From Gemmobacter caeni (GTDB taxonomy: Bacteria > Pseudomonadota > Alphaproteobacteria > Rhodobacterales > Rhodobacteraceae): DNA of 64,000 nucleotides. This document shows positions 54,271 to 63,014 of this stretch, one piece after another. The stretch lies in contig NZ_QBKP01000004.1 in NCBI RefSeq assembly GCF_003054195.1, positions 231,350 to 295,349 on the forward strand, given 5' to 3'. A program made the position numbers and the translations under genes. The notes below the pieces were generated by a model, which ran no database searches, was not told the origin of the DNA, and saw only the letters and a list, made by a program, of their open reading frames with translations. Every line of letters starts with the position of its first letter. Positions within the stretch are counted from its first letter, which is position 1.

Positions 54271-55535
54271 TGTTCGACATTCTGGTCAAGGGCGGCATGT
54301 TGCCTGACGGGACAGTGGCCGATATCGGCATCACCGGCGATCGCATCGCTGCGGTCGGCCGGTTGGAGGCCGAGGCCGGCCGGGTGATCGACGCCAGCGG
54401 CGATCTGGTCAGCCCCCCCTTCGTGGACCCGCATTTCCACATGGATGCGACGCTCAGCTACGGGCTGCCGCGGGTCAATGCCTCGGGCACGCTGCTTGAG
54501 GGCATCAGCCTTTGGGGCGAATTGCGCGAGATCGCGACGGTGGAAGAAATGGTTGATCGCGCCGTGCGCTATTGCGACTGGGCGGTCAGCATGGGCCTTC
54601 TGGCGATCCGCACCCATGTCGATACCACGCCCGACCATCTGCGCGGGGTGGAGGCGATGCTGGAGGTGAAGCGCCGCGTCGCCCCCTATCTGGACCTGCA
54701 ATTGGTGGCCTTTCCGCAGGATGGTCTGTATCGCGCTCCCAAGGGCCGTGAAAATCTGATCCGCGCGCTGGATATGGGCTGCGATGTGGTGGGCGGCATC
54801 CCGCATTTCGAACGCACCATGCAGGAAGGCGCCGAAAGCGTGCGGGATGTGGCGCGCATCGCCGCCGAACGCGGGCTGATGCTGGATATTCATTGCGACG
54901 AGACCGACGACCCTCATAGCCGCCATGTGGAAACCATGGCGGCCGAGGTCACACGGCACGGGCTGGGCGCGCGGGCGGCGGGCAGCCATCTGACCTCGAT
55001 GCATTCGATGGACAATTACTATGTGTCCAAGCTGCTGCCGCTGATCGCGGAAAGCGGGATGACGGCGATTCCCAACCCACTGATCAACATCACCCTGCAA
55101 GGGCGGCACGACACTTTCCCCAAGCGGCGCGGGCTGACGCGAGTGAAGGAAATGCAGGCCATGGGTATTACCGTTGGCTGGGGACAGGATTGCGTGCTGG
55201 ACCCGTGGTATAGCCTCGGCACCGCCGATATGCTGGATGTGGCCTTCATGGGGCTGCATGTCGCGCAGATGACCCACCCGGCCGAGATGGCACGCTGCTT
55301 CACTATGGTCACGGAACATAACGCGGCGATCATGGGGTTGGAGGGCTACGGCCTGCGCCCCGGCTGCACAGCCTCGCTGGTGGTGCTGGACGCCGCCACC
55401 CCGACCGAGGCACTCCGCCTGCGCCCGGATCGGCTTTGCGTCATCTCCAAAGGCAAGGTCGTGTCCGAGCAGACCCGCAACGACGCGCGGCTGGGTCTGC
55501 CGGGGCGCCCCGCAACGGTGCGCCGGAGGCTTTGA
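54270..55535 (+). CDS. Cytosine deaminase-like amidohydrolase
   Basis: A 421-residue amidohydrolase of the CodA group. Metal-binding motifs are in place: VDPHFHMDATL near residue 52, HVDTTPDH near 113, DIHCDETDDPHSRHVE near 208, SHLTSMHSMDNYYV near 240, and the late Asp in GWGQDCVLDPWYS near 305. It should hydrolyse the exocyclic amine of cytosine or a related pyrimidine or purine base. It is translationally coupled to a BMP-type uptake system, so the imported substrate is probably a nucleobase or nucleoside that is deaminated, feeding salvage or nitrogen use. The exact base is not determined. Confidence 0.9.
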   Translation: MFDILVKGGMLPDGTVADIGITGDRIAAVGRLEAEAGRVIDASGDLVSPPFVDPHFHMDATLSYGLPRVNASGTLLEGISLWGELREIATVEEMVDRAVRYCDWAVSMGLLAIRTHVDTTPDHLRGVEAMLEVKRRVAPYLDLQLVAFPQDGLYRAPKGRENLIRALDMGCDVVGGIPHFERTMQEGAESVRDVARIAAERGLMLDIHCDETDDPHSRHVETMAAEVTRHGLGARAAGSHLTSMHSMDNYYVSKLLPLIAESGMTAIPNPLINITLQGRHDTFPKRRGLTRVKEMQAMGITVGWGQDCVLDPWYSLGTADMLDVAFMGLHVAQMTHPAEMARCFTMVTEHNAAIMGLEGYGLRPGCTASLVVLDAATPTEALRLRPDRLCVISKGKVVSEQTRNDARLGLPGRPATVRRRL

Positions 55536-55631
55536 GGGGGCTGACTTTGTGAGGGGCGATACGGCTCTGCGCGGCGCAGGGGGGCAATTCGATCCGGCTG
55601 CGGCAAATGCTGCATTCCGCACGAATATCCG

Positions 55632-56921
55632 CTATCCGGCTCCGGCGGCCAGTCGTTTGGCCAATACCAAACTCAGGATCATTGCCATCAGCAGAAAGAT
55701 GGCGCCGACGCCCCAGGCAACGGATGTGGAGTATATGTCGGCCAGGGCACCTGCCATGACCAGCCCTGTCGCGGCTCCGAGTTGTTGGACGAGGGACCGG
55801 AGTGACAGCATGGTGGACCTCTGCCGATCCTCCACGCAGCGGTGCAGGATGCTGCTCGCGGGCGTTTCGCTGGCCCCGAGGATCACGGAATAGAGGACAA
55901 AGACGCCGACAAACCCGGCGATGCCACCCTGCATCGCCAAGGCCAGCTGAACGACCGCAAGGCATGCGAAAATCGCCGCCAGCGTGACGGCGTGGCGGCG
56001 TCTGAATATCCGGCTGATATGGGGTGACAGCGACGCACCGAAAGCGATCGCGAAAAAGTAGCCCGCAGTCAGGGCACCGATGGCGGTGTTCGCGTAGCCT
56101 TCGTCCAGCATCGGCCAGGCATGGGTCGGCCAGATCACCTCGACCGGATTTGTCGCCATCAGGAATAACAACAGCACCGTCAGAAGCATTGAAACTGTCG
56201 GATGCTTCAGGGCCAGAAGACCGGCCCCGGCTATCACCGACGGGACGTTGACGAAGCCCTGTACGACCGCCTGTGGGTTCAGCGGACGCGGTTCTTCGGT
56301 GATGGCGAACAGGGTGTAGATCAGGACGCCGACCATCGCGGCGAAGCTTGCTGCATAAGACACGTCATAGGTGCTGATCCCATACTTCAGCGCTGCCATG
56401 CCGAACGCATCTGGCAGCAGACCGCCAAAAATGGCACCGACGGCGAGGCCCATGGCGTTGGCCCAGTGCGCCTTTGCGAGCGCGGGCTGGATATCAACGT
56501 CTGGTGCGGCGGCTGTGAAGGTTTCGACAAACCAGGCATCAAGTGTGCCCGACCGGAGCGCGCGCCCGAAGCCGATGAGGGCAAACGAAAGAGCCAGGAC
56601 GCCGAAGTCGCTCGACGACAGAAAGAGCGCGAGCGAAATCAAACTGGCCACGACCGCCGCGAGGAAAACCGGCTTGCGACCGATGTTGTCGGCCAATCCG
56701 CCGAACGGCAGTTCCATCACGATGGTGGTGAGCGAGTAGATGCTGAAGAGCAACGAAATCTGGAGGAGGTCCATGCCCCGATCTGTCAGCGCAAGCGCGG
56801 CGACGGCCACCGTGAGGCCCATGGCAAAACGGTCAAGAAACTGATGTATCTGAAACACCCGGATGTGGCGTCGCGCCGTGTCCGTCAAGCCATTCAGGGA
56901 GAACTCGGTTTCTGTCGCCAT
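55632..56921 (-). CDS. MFS transporter
   Basis: A 429-residue protein with twelve predicted helices. The loop 2-3 motif is GGLADNIGRKPVFLAAVVAS near residue 75, and the central loop has EEPRPLNPQAV near residue 210. It resembles the broad drug/metabolite MFS group (YfmO/tetracycline-resistance-like), with no clue to the substrate. By eye its codon use is less GC-biased at third positions than its neighbours (for example line 56341-56400 has 32 G/C in 60), which hints at acquisition. It is flanked by genes of other families, with no adjacent regulator. Confidence 0.88.
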   Translation of the reverse strand: MATETEFSLNGLTDTARRHIRVFQIHQFLDRFAMGLTVAVAALALTDRGMDLLQISLLFSIYSLTTIVMELPFGGLADNIGRKPVFLAAVVASLISLALFLSSSDFGVLALSFALIGFGRALRSGTLDAWFVETFTAAAPDVDIQPALAKAHWANAMGLAVGAIFGGLLPDAFGMAALKYGISTYDVSYAASFAAMVGVLIYTLFAITEEPRPLNPQAVVQGFVNVPSVIAGAGLLALKHPTVSMLLTVLLLFLMATNPVEVIWPTHAWPMLDEGYANTAIGALTAGYFFAIAFGASLSPHISRIFRRRHAVTLAAIFACLAVVQLALAMQGGIAGFVGVFVLYSVILGASETPASSILHRCVEDRQRSTMLSLRSLVQQLGAATGLVMAGALADIYSTSVAWGVGAIFLLMAMILSLVLAKRLAAGAG

Positions 56922-57057
56922 GGCGGCAGCATCCGCCTTTGTACAGCGTTGCGCAATGGCTTGCCGGGCAGACGGCGACCTGGCATTGCGCGGGCCAGGT
57001 CACCAGGACGAGCAAAGGAAACGGCGGCTTCGTCCCGCAATACCTGCGCGCCGGGCG

Positions 57058-58296
57058 TCAGCCTCGCACCGCCATCCCGGCCAGCCGCAGACAGACCCGT
57101 GTCGCGGCGGCCATGTCCTGCACGCTGATCCATTCCAGCGGGCCGTGAATTTCCTGCATGCCGGTAAAGATATTGGGGCAGGGTACGCCCATTTCGGTCA
57201 GGCGCGAACCGTCGGTGCCGCCGCGGATCGGGACGCTGACCGGGGCGATGCCCTCGGCCTCGCAGGCGGCGCGGGCGAGGTCGACCGGCGTCATGTCCTT
57301 TTCCAGCCAGTAGCGCATGTTGCGATATTGGGCGCGGATTTCGCAGGCCACAGTCGCGCGCGGTTCGGTCGCGGCCAGCGCATCACAAGCCTGACGCAGC
57401 AGGGCGCCTTTGGCCTCTAGCCCGTCAAGTTCAAAATCGCGCAGGATGAAGCGCAACTCGGCCTCGGCGGCGGTGCCGGTAATCTCGTAAAGATGCAGGA
57501 AACCTTCGCGCCCGTCTGTCAGTTCGGGCACCAGCGACTGTTGCGGCAGCAGGTTCACCAGCTTCGCCGCCAGATGCAGCGCATTGACCAGCTTGCCCTT
57601 GGCATAACCCGGATGCGCGGAAACCCCGGTGATCTTCACCACCGCCCCGTCTGCCGAAAAGCTTTCATATTCCACCTCGCCCACCTGTCCGCCATCCAGC
57701 GTATAGGCGAAATCGGCGCCCAGATCGGCGGGCAGACGCTTGTCAACGCCCCGGCCGATTTCCTCGTCCGGGGTGAAGGCCAGCCGCAGCTTCGGATGCG
57801 GGATCGACGGATCGGCCAGAAGATGCCGCGCCATCGTCATCAGGATCGCCACACCCGCCTTGTCATCGGCGCCCAGCAGCGTGGTGCCGCTGGCGGTGAT
57901 GATGTCATGGCCAAGCTTGCTGCCCAGATAGGGCGAGACCTCGGGCGACAGCACCAGCCCCGGCGCATCGGCAAAGCTGATCGTGCCGCCGTTGTAACGG
58001 CGGTGCACCACCGGCTTCACGCCGGTCGCATTGAAGGCGGGCGCGGTGTCGACATGGGCCAGAAAGCCCACCACCGGACCGTCCGCAGTGGCGGGCACCG
58101 TGGCCAGCACCGCGCCATAATCGGTGATCTGCACATCAGCAGCACCGATGCCCGTCAGCTCCTCTGCCAGCAGGCGTGCCATGTCGAGCTGGATCGCCGT
58201 GCTGGGCGAGGCGGTGCCGCGCTCGTCGCTCTGGCTGTCGATGGCGGCATAGCGCACAAGGCGGGTTTCCAGTTCGGTGTCGAATTCTGCGGTCAT
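57058..58296 (-). CDS. pepT: Peptidase T (tripeptide aminopeptidase)
   Basis: A 412-residue dizinc M20B aminopeptidase. The first metal motif FLAHVDTAPAFN is near residue 76, GADDKAGVAILM near 136, the catalytic glutamates in FTPDEEIGRGV near 171, and PIRGGTDGSRLTEMGVPCPN near 372. It removes N-terminal residues from tripeptides in the cytosol. ATG at 58296 has GGAGG upstream and is the family start; the in-frame extension to 58347 is not used. Confidence 0.95.
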   Translation of the reverse strand: MTAEFDTELETRLVRYAAIDSQSDERGTASPSTAIQLDMARLLAEELTGIGAADVQITDYGAVLATVPATADGPVVGFLAHVDTAPAFNATGVKPVVHRRYNGGTISFADAPGLVLSPEVSPYLGSKLGHDIITASGTTLLGADDKAGVAILMTMARHLLADPSIPHPKLRLAFTPDEEIGRGVDKRLPADLGADFAYTLDGGQVGEVEYESFSADGAVVKITGVSAHPGYAKGKLVNALHLAAKLVNLLPQQSLVPELTDGREGFLHLYEITGTAAEAELRFILRDFELDGLEAKGALLRQACDALAATEPRATVACEIRAQYRNMRYWLEKDMTPVDLARAACEAEGIAPVSVPIRGGTDGSRLTEMGVPCPNIFTGMQEIHGPLEWISVQDMAAATRVCLRLAGMAVRG

Positions 58297-58454
58297 GGGG
58301 CCTCCGGCTTTCGGGGCCATGAGGCGCGCGGCACGCGGGCCTGTCAAGGCGCTGGCGGCAATGTGATGCGCAGGGTGGCAGGCTGACGAAACAGACGCTT
58401 GCGCGCCAAGGGCCAGCCCGTAGACTGAGGAAAACCCACCAAGGAGTTCTTCAG

Positions 58455-59258
58455 GTGTTTTCTTTCAAGGGGATTGCGGCTGCGGCTCTGGCCGTGCTGG
58501 GCCTGTCCGGTGTGGCGGCTGCTGCGCCGTGCAGCAATACCGGGGCCGATTACGAAAGCTGGAAGCCCGTCATGGCGCAGGAGGCAGCAGCGGCCGGGGT
58601 CGGTGACAAGGGGATCGCCGCGCTGATGGGGTCGAGCTATGCCAGCAAGACCATCGCCGCCGACCGCAATCAGAAAAGCTTCAAATACTCGCTGCAAAAG
58701 TTCATGCAGGTGCGCGGCGCCGATACGATCGTGGCGCAGGGCCGCAAGCGCAAGACGCAGAATGCCAGTTTCTATCAGGCGCTGGAGCAACGCTATGGCG
58801 TGCCTGCCGGCCCGCTGCTGGCCATTCACGGGATGGAGACGGGCTTCGGCGGTTTCATGGGGGACAGCAATGTCGTCTCGGCCATCGCGACCCTGGCCTA
58901 TGACTGCCGCCGCAGCGAGTATTTCACCGACCACCTGATCGCCGCGCTGATGCTGGTGGATCGCGGCGTGATCTCGCCGAAAACGGTGGGCGCGAAGCAT
59001 GGCGAGGTGGGCCACACCCAGTTCCTGCCGGGCAACGTGCTGCGCTATGGCGTGGACGGTGACGGCGACGGTCGGGTGGACCTGACCAAACAGGCCGATG
59101 CTTTGGCTTCGACCGCCAATTTCCTCGCCCAGAAGGGCTGGCGCCCCGGCGCGGGCTATCAGGAGGGAGAGCCGAACTTTGCCGTGATCAAGCAATGGAA
59201 TGCCGCGACCGTGTACCAGCAGGCCATCGCGATCATGGGCGCGAAAATCGACCGCTAG
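58455..59258 (+). CDS. MltB-like lytic murein transglycosylase
   Basis: A 267-residue periplasmic enzyme with a signal peptide (residues 1-24) and an SLT_2-type domain. The catalytic glutamate is E128 in IHGMETGFGGF, and GHTQFLPGNVLRYGVDGDGDGRVDL (about residues 191-215) matches the MltB QFLPS-type motif. It cleaves the glycan backbone of peptidoglycan. The GTG at 58455 is the start: AAGGAG lies eight bases upstream. It is followed by the tRNA-Glu gene. Confidence 0.92.
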   Translation: MFSFKGIAAAALAVLGLSGVAAAAPCSNTGADYESWKPVMAQEAAAAGVGDKGIAALMGSSYASKTIAADRNQKSFKYSLQKFMQVRGADTIVAQGRKRKTQNASFYQALEQRYGVPAGPLLAIHGMETGFGGFMGDSNVVSAIATLAYDCRRSEYFTDHLIAALMLVDRGVISPKTVGAKHGEVGHTQFLPGNVLRYGVDGDGDGRVDLTKQADALASTANFLAQKGWRPGAGYQEGEPNFAVIKQWNAATVYQQAIAIMGAKIDR

Positions 59259-59273
59259 GCGCAAAGATTCCTC

Positions 59274-59302
59274 TTGCGCCCGCCCGGTGGCTGCTCTAAT
59301 CA
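59274..59302 (+). promoter_or_regulatory. Promoter of tRNA-Glu
   Basis: TTGCGC (59274-59279), a 17-base spacer and TAATCA (59297-59302), 16 bases before the mature tRNA 5' end. The -10 lies inside a short stem-like sequence (GTGGC..GCCGCCAC). Confidence 0.5.
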
Positions 59303-59317
59303 GCCGCCACCGGCTAT

Positions 59318-59392
59318 GGCCCGTTCGTCTATCGGTTAGGACGTCAGGTTTTCAACCTGAAAAGAGGGGTTCGACTCCCCTACGGGCTGCCA
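59318..59392 (+). tRNA. tRNA-Glu (anticodon TTC)
   Basis: A 75-base tRNA with the CCA end encoded. The acceptor stem pairs GGCCCGT with ACGGGCT (one G-U at the top). The anticodon stem TCAGG/CCTGA holds the loop TTTTCAA, giving anticodon TTC (codons GAA/GAG). The T-arm GGGGTTCGACTCCCC is canonical. Confidence 0.97.
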
Positions 59393-59714
59393 TTTTGATC
59401 TGCAAGTTTCTGATTTTGCTGCGAAATTACAGATCGCCGAAACCCTGCGACTTAACTGCTCCAGCGAAAATCCGGTATCTTCGGTCCCGCCGCAGGGCGA
59501 AAGCGATCAGGCATTCGTGAGCAAAAAGCTGGCGCGGTTTCATCGCTCGGGCTGGCCGGGCAACACAACGGCCAGTGTTTCGCGAACTCGCGGTAGCAAG
59601 TAGCAAAATGACGTGTGCCCTTGTCTGCTTCCCATCGGCTTGCCGGCAGCACGGTTACAGCAAGGAAATCGGGTCGTCCTGCCCCTGGCAGCCAGGTGAC
59701 GTGCTGCGCCCGTG
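59393..59714. other. Gene-free stretch downstream of tRNA-Glu
   Basis: 322 bases with no coding sequence that I can support; the possible frames are short and look random. Composition is more AT-rich than the surroundings, at least near the tRNA. I looked for a second copy of the tRNA 3' end (ACGGGCTGCCA) as an integration scar and found none in the window. Confidence 0.65.
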
Positions 59715-59921
59715 TCAGACGGCCGGGTTTTCCCCTTTGGCGTCACACATGTTGATAAACTGCGGATGCGCATCCATCCCTGCCACCATCGCTTCTACCT
59801 CGGTGCGGGTCAGGCCGATATCGTGGATCAGGTGGTCGTCGGGTTTGGCCAGCAGGCGGGCGAGCGACCGGCGCGCGGCGTGGTGGTCGCGCCAGCGGCG
59901 CAGGGCAGCGAGGATGGGCAT
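59715..59921 (-). CDS. DUF1127 small protein
   Basis: A 68-residue basic protein of the DUF1127 (YjiS-like) family: RRWRDHHAARRSLARLLAKPDDHLIHDIGLTRTEVEAM holds the conserved R-L..L-D-LxDIGL pattern. Short DUF1127 proteins in alphaproteobacteria have been linked to RNA turnover and nutrient stress; the role of this one is unknown. AAGGAG lies seven bases before ATG 59921. It is divergent from a LysR-type regulator with an 87-base gap containing a tandem repeat, which suggests common control. Confidence 0.9.
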   Translation of the reverse strand: MPILAALRRWRDHHAARRSLARLLAKPDDHLIHDIGLTRTEVEAMVAGMDAHPQFINMCDAKGENPAV

Positions 59922-59985
59922 GGCGGTCTCCTTTCCGGCAGGCTCCCACGCTGCTTGACTTCAATCAAACGAATAGGCCTTATGC

Positions 59986-60010
59986 TTGATATCATCTGAA
60001 TTGATATCAT
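59986..60010. promoter_or_regulatory. Tandem TTGATATCAT repeats at the LysR start
   Basis: TTGATATCAT occurs at 59986-59995 and again at 60001-60010, 15 bp apart centre to centre; each contains the palindrome TGATATCA. The second copy includes the first two bases of the ATG start codon of the LysR gene (60009). This would be a natural autoregulatory site that blocks both the LysR and DUF1127 promoters. Confidence 0.65.
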
Positions 60011-60896
60011 GACTCCGCTCGACTCCGATCTTCTGCGCAGCTTCCTGACCCTCGTCGAAGAGGGCAGCGTCACCGGCGCCGCCGCGCGGCTGGGGCGCAC
60101 GCAATCGGCGGTCAGCATGCAGTTGAAGCGGCTGGAGGATCACGCAGGCCACAGCCTGTTCCTGCGGGCACCGCGCGGGCTGGTGCTGACCCCGGCGGGC
60201 CAGCGCCTGCTGCCCCATGCGCGGACTGCCGTCGCGGCGGTGGCGCGCGCGGCCGAGGTGATGGAGGACCGCGCCGAAACCGCGCCGCTCCGTCTGGGTC
60301 TGCCGCCGGAATATGTGGAGCAGTTGCTGCCGCGTCTGGTGCCCGCCATGGCCAGTCTGCATCCCGAGGCGCAACTGACCCTGCGCAGCGATTATTCCAT
60401 CCCCGGCCTGGCCGCGCTGGAGGCGGGAGAGCTGGATTTCATGATCTACTTCGACACGGTGGTGCAGCCGGGGCAGGGCGAGTTGCTGGCGATGGACCCG
60501 ACGGTCTGGGTAACCTCGCGCCAGCATGCGCAGCACCTGCGCCGCCCCTTGCCAATTGCCAGCTATCTGGAGTCGGACTGGTGCCAGAGCCATATGATCG
60601 GGTCACTGGAACGGCGGGGCATCGACTGGCGTTCGGTGTTCGAATGCGACACGACGCACGGGTTCTGGACGGTGGTGCGGCAGGGATTCGCGGTGGTGGC
60701 GCTGGCCCGCAGCGCCATCCCGCCGGATTGCCGCGAACTGACCGAGGCTGAGGGCTTTCCGCTGGTCGATGCCTCTTGCGTGATGCTGCGGCGGCGCGCG
60801 GGGGTGGAGGGGCCGGCGGCCGACAGCCTTGCCATCCTGTTGCGCCAGATCTTTGCCACCCTGCCGGAAGGAACCGCCCATGCCGCGCGCCCGTGA
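60009..60896 (+). CDS. LysR-type transcriptional regulator
   Basis: A 295-residue LysR regulator; the helix-turn-helix is at residues about 8-50 (LLRSFLTLVEEGSVTGAAARLGRTQSAVSMQLKRLEDH), followed by an effector domain. It is divergent from the DUF1127 gene and overlaps the P1-peptidase gene by 17 bases, so it probably shares a transcript with the latter. Tandem 10-bp repeats at its start suggest autoregulation. The ligand is unknown. Confidence 0.92.
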   Translation: MTPLDSDLLRSFLTLVEEGSVTGAAARLGRTQSAVSMQLKRLEDHAGHSLFLRAPRGLVLTPAGQRLLPHARTAVAAVARAAEVMEDRAETAPLRLGLPPEYVEQLLPRLVPAMASLHPEAQLTLRSDYSIPGLAALEAGELDFMIYFDTVVQPGQGELLAMDPTVWVTSRQHAQHLRRPLPIASYLESDWCQSHMIGSLERRGIDWRSVFECDTTHGFWTVVRQGFAVVALARSAIPPDCRELTEAEGFPLVDASCVMLRRRAGVEGPAADSLAILLRQIFATLPEGTAHAARP

Positions 60897-61839
60897 TCTT
60901 GGAGTAACCATCGGCCGCTTCGCCCCCGGCCCGCTGAACGCCATCACCGATGTTCCGGGCGTGCGGATCGGCCATGTGACGCTGATCGAGGGCGATCGCA
61001 CGCGCACCGGCGCCACTGCGATCCTGCCGCATGGCGGTAACCTGTTCCGTGACCGGGTTTCTGCCGGGTTTGCCGTGCTGAACGGCTTTGGAAAATTCGC
61101 GGGATCGACCCAGGTGCAGGAGTTGGGAGAGCTGGAAACCCCGGTCCTGCTGACCAACACGCTGGCGGTAGGGCGCGCGATGGAGGCGCTGGTCGCGCAT
61201 GTACTGGCGCTGCCGGGGAATGAAACGGTCACTTCGATCAATGCCGTGGTGGGCGAGACGAATGATTCCGGGCTGAACGACATTCGTGCGGCCCGCCCGA
61301 CCGTGGCCGAGATGCGGCAGGCGCTGGAGGCCGCCAGTTCTGGCCCGGTGGAGGAAGGTGCCGTGGGGGCCGGGACGGGCTGCATCGCCTTTGGGCTCAA
61401 GGGCGGGATCGGCACCGCGTCGCGCCGGGTCGACGGGTATATGCTGGGTGTGCTGGTGCAGGCCAATTACGGCGGGACCCTGCGGCTGGACGGTCGGGCC
61501 GCGCCGGAAACCTCTGAGGCGGATACCGACGGCTCCATCGTGATCGTGATGGCCACAGATGCGCCGCTGTGCCCACGCAACCTGACACGGCTGGCAACCC
61601 GCAGTTTCGCGGGGCTGGCGCGCACCGGATCTGCGCTGTCGAACGGTTCGGGCGATTACGCGCTGGCCTTCGCCACCACGCGGGGCCAGATGCCGAACGA
61701 GATGATGTCGCCGCTGTTCGAGGCTGCCATCGAGACGACGGAAGAGGCGATTCTGAATGCGCTTCTGATGGCGGGCGATATGCGGGGCTGGGATGCGGCG
61801 ACGCGCCAGCCCCGGCAGGTCCGGGGCCTGCGGCTTTAG
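60880..61839 (+). CDS. P1-family (DmpA-like) peptidase
   Basis: A 319-residue N-terminal-nucleophile-type enzyme of family S58. It has the family N-terminus ITDVPGVRIGHVTLI, the GETNDSGLNDIR motif near residue 127, GAVGAGTGCIAFGLKGGIGTASR near 160, and NGSGDYALAF near 252, where the processed Ser/Thr nucleophile is expected. Homologues cleave D-amino acid or beta-amino acid N-terminal residues. ATG at 60880 lies within the end of the LysR gene. It ends four bases into the convergent LysE-type gene. Confidence 0.9.
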   Translation: MPRARDLGVTIGRFAPGPLNAITDVPGVRIGHVTLIEGDRTRTGATAILPHGGNLFRDRVSAGFAVLNGFGKFAGSTQVQELGELETPVLLTNTLAVGRAMEALVAHVLALPGNETVTSINAVVGETNDSGLNDIRAARPTVAEMRQALEAASSGPVEEGAVGAGTGCIAFGLKGGIGTASRRVDGYMLGVLVQANYGGTLRLDGRAAPETSEADTDGSIVIVMATDAPLCPRNLTRLATRSFAGLARTGSALSNGSGDYALAFATTRGQMPNEMMSPLFEAAIETTEEAILNALLMAGDMRGWDAATRQPRQVRGLRL

Positions 61840-62465
61840 GCGGCGCGGCGCATGGCGGCTGTGGCGATACCCATGGCGACAAGCGCGCCACCGCCCGCAC
61901 GGGTCAGGCCGCGCATCACTGCCTGGCGCGCGATCCGCTGGCGTAGCCGGTCGGCCAGCAGGGCATAAGCCAGCACGTTCAGCGTGGCGAGGGTGACGAA
62001 GGTTGTCACCAGAACGGCGAATTGCGGCGCCAGAGGCTGCCCGGTCACGATGAACTGCGGCACGAAGGCGATGAAGAAAACAATGGATTTCGGGTTCAGC
62101 GCGGTAACGGCTGCGGCATGGCCAAAGACCTGCGCGGGCTGCGCCGCGCTGTGCGCTGCTACCGTGCCAAGGGTTGCATCGGGGGCGCTGCGGAACAGCT
62201 TGATGCCCAGCCAGACCAGATAAGCGGCCTCGATCCATTTCAGCGCGGTGAACAGCGTGGCGGAGGCCAGCACCAGGGCCCCCAGTCCGGCGAGCGAGGC
62301 GCTCATCGCGATGAGGTCGCCAAGGGCCACACCTGCGGCGGTGGCCAGTGCCACGCGGCGCCCCTGGCTCAGCGCATAGCTCAGCACCAGAAGGACGGTC
62401 GGTCCCGGTATCATCAGCAGAACGGTCGAGGCGGCGACAAAGGTCAGCCAAAGCTGGAAGAACAT
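61836..62465 (-). CDS. LysE/RhtB-family exporter
   Basis: A 209-residue inner-membrane protein with six predicted helices; PGPTVLLVLSYALSQGRRVALATAAGVALGDLIAM (residues 21-55) is the RhtB-type signature and ALNPKSIVFFIAFVPQFI near residue 121 the second. It exports an amino acid or derivative such as homoserine/threonine. It is convergent with the P1-peptidase gene and divergent from ogt. Confidence 0.92.
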   Translation of the reverse strand: MFFQLWLTFVAASTVLLMIPGPTVLLVLSYALSQGRRVALATAAGVALGDLIAMSASLAGLGALVLASATLFTALKWIEAAYLVWLGIKLFRSAPDATLGTVAAHSAAQPAQVFGHAAAVTALNPKSIVFFIAFVPQFIVTGQPLAPQFAVLVTTFVTLATLNVLAYALLADRLRQRIARQAVMRGLTRAGGGALVAMGIATAAMRRAA

Positions 62466-62558
62466 GGGCGGCTCCTGTGTGCAGAGGGGAAGTCAGCCAT
62501 GGCGCACCGGCGCTGTAAAGCTCTTTCCCTTGACGCCCGCCGATGCCATGTTCAGCGG

Positions 62559-63005
62559 ATGGATACGACCTTGCACAGCCCCTTCGGCCCCCTCTCTCTG
62601 CGCGAGCGCGACGGTATTCTGGTGGCGCTGGACTGGCGGCCGGGGCAGGATACCGCTACGCCGCTGGTGGCCGAGGGCTTGCGCCAGCTTGCCGAATATT
62701 TCGATGGCAAGCGCGTGATCTTCGATCTGCCTCTGGACTGGGGGCAGGGGATTCATGCGCAGGTGCGCCGTGCCATGGCTGCCATTCCGCTGGGCGAAAC
62801 CCGCACCTATGGGGAGATTGCTCTGGAGATCGGGGCTCCCGCGCAGGCGGTTGGACAGGCCTGCGGCGCCAATCCGCTGCCGATCCTCATTCCCTGCCAC
62901 CGGGTTCTGGGGCGCAACACGCTGGGCGGCTTTTCTGCCCCCGGCGGGGTGGAAACCAAGGTGGCGCTGCTGCGCTTCGAAGGGGCCGCCGGATTGCTGA
63001 TCTGA
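62559..63005 (+). CDS. ogt: Methylated-DNA-[protein]-cysteine S-methyltransferase
   Basis: A 148-residue suicidal DNA repair protein that takes the methyl group from O6-methylguanine. The catalytic motif PIPCHRV is here ILIPCHRVLG with Cys113; the helix-turn-helix region ETRTYGEIALEIGAPAQAVGQACGANP and the substrate loop LGGFSAPGGVETK are typical. The length suits the Ogt/short form without the Ada N-terminal domain. ATG at 62559 is used, although the ribosome site is weak. Confidence 0.94.
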   Translation: MDTTLHSPFGPLSLRERDGILVALDWRPGQDTATPLVAEGLRQLAEYFDGKRVIFDLPLDWGQGIHAQVRRAMAAIPLGETRTYGEIALEIGAPAQAVGQACGANPLPILIPCHRVLGRNTLGGFSAPGGVETKVALLRFEGAAGLLI

Positions 63006-63014
63006 TCGCCCGCA

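Noticed and set aside
59452-59652. Short minus-strand frame (66 codons) after tRNA-Glu
   Set aside because: No ribosome site, no hydrophobic or domain pattern, and codon use unlike neighbours.
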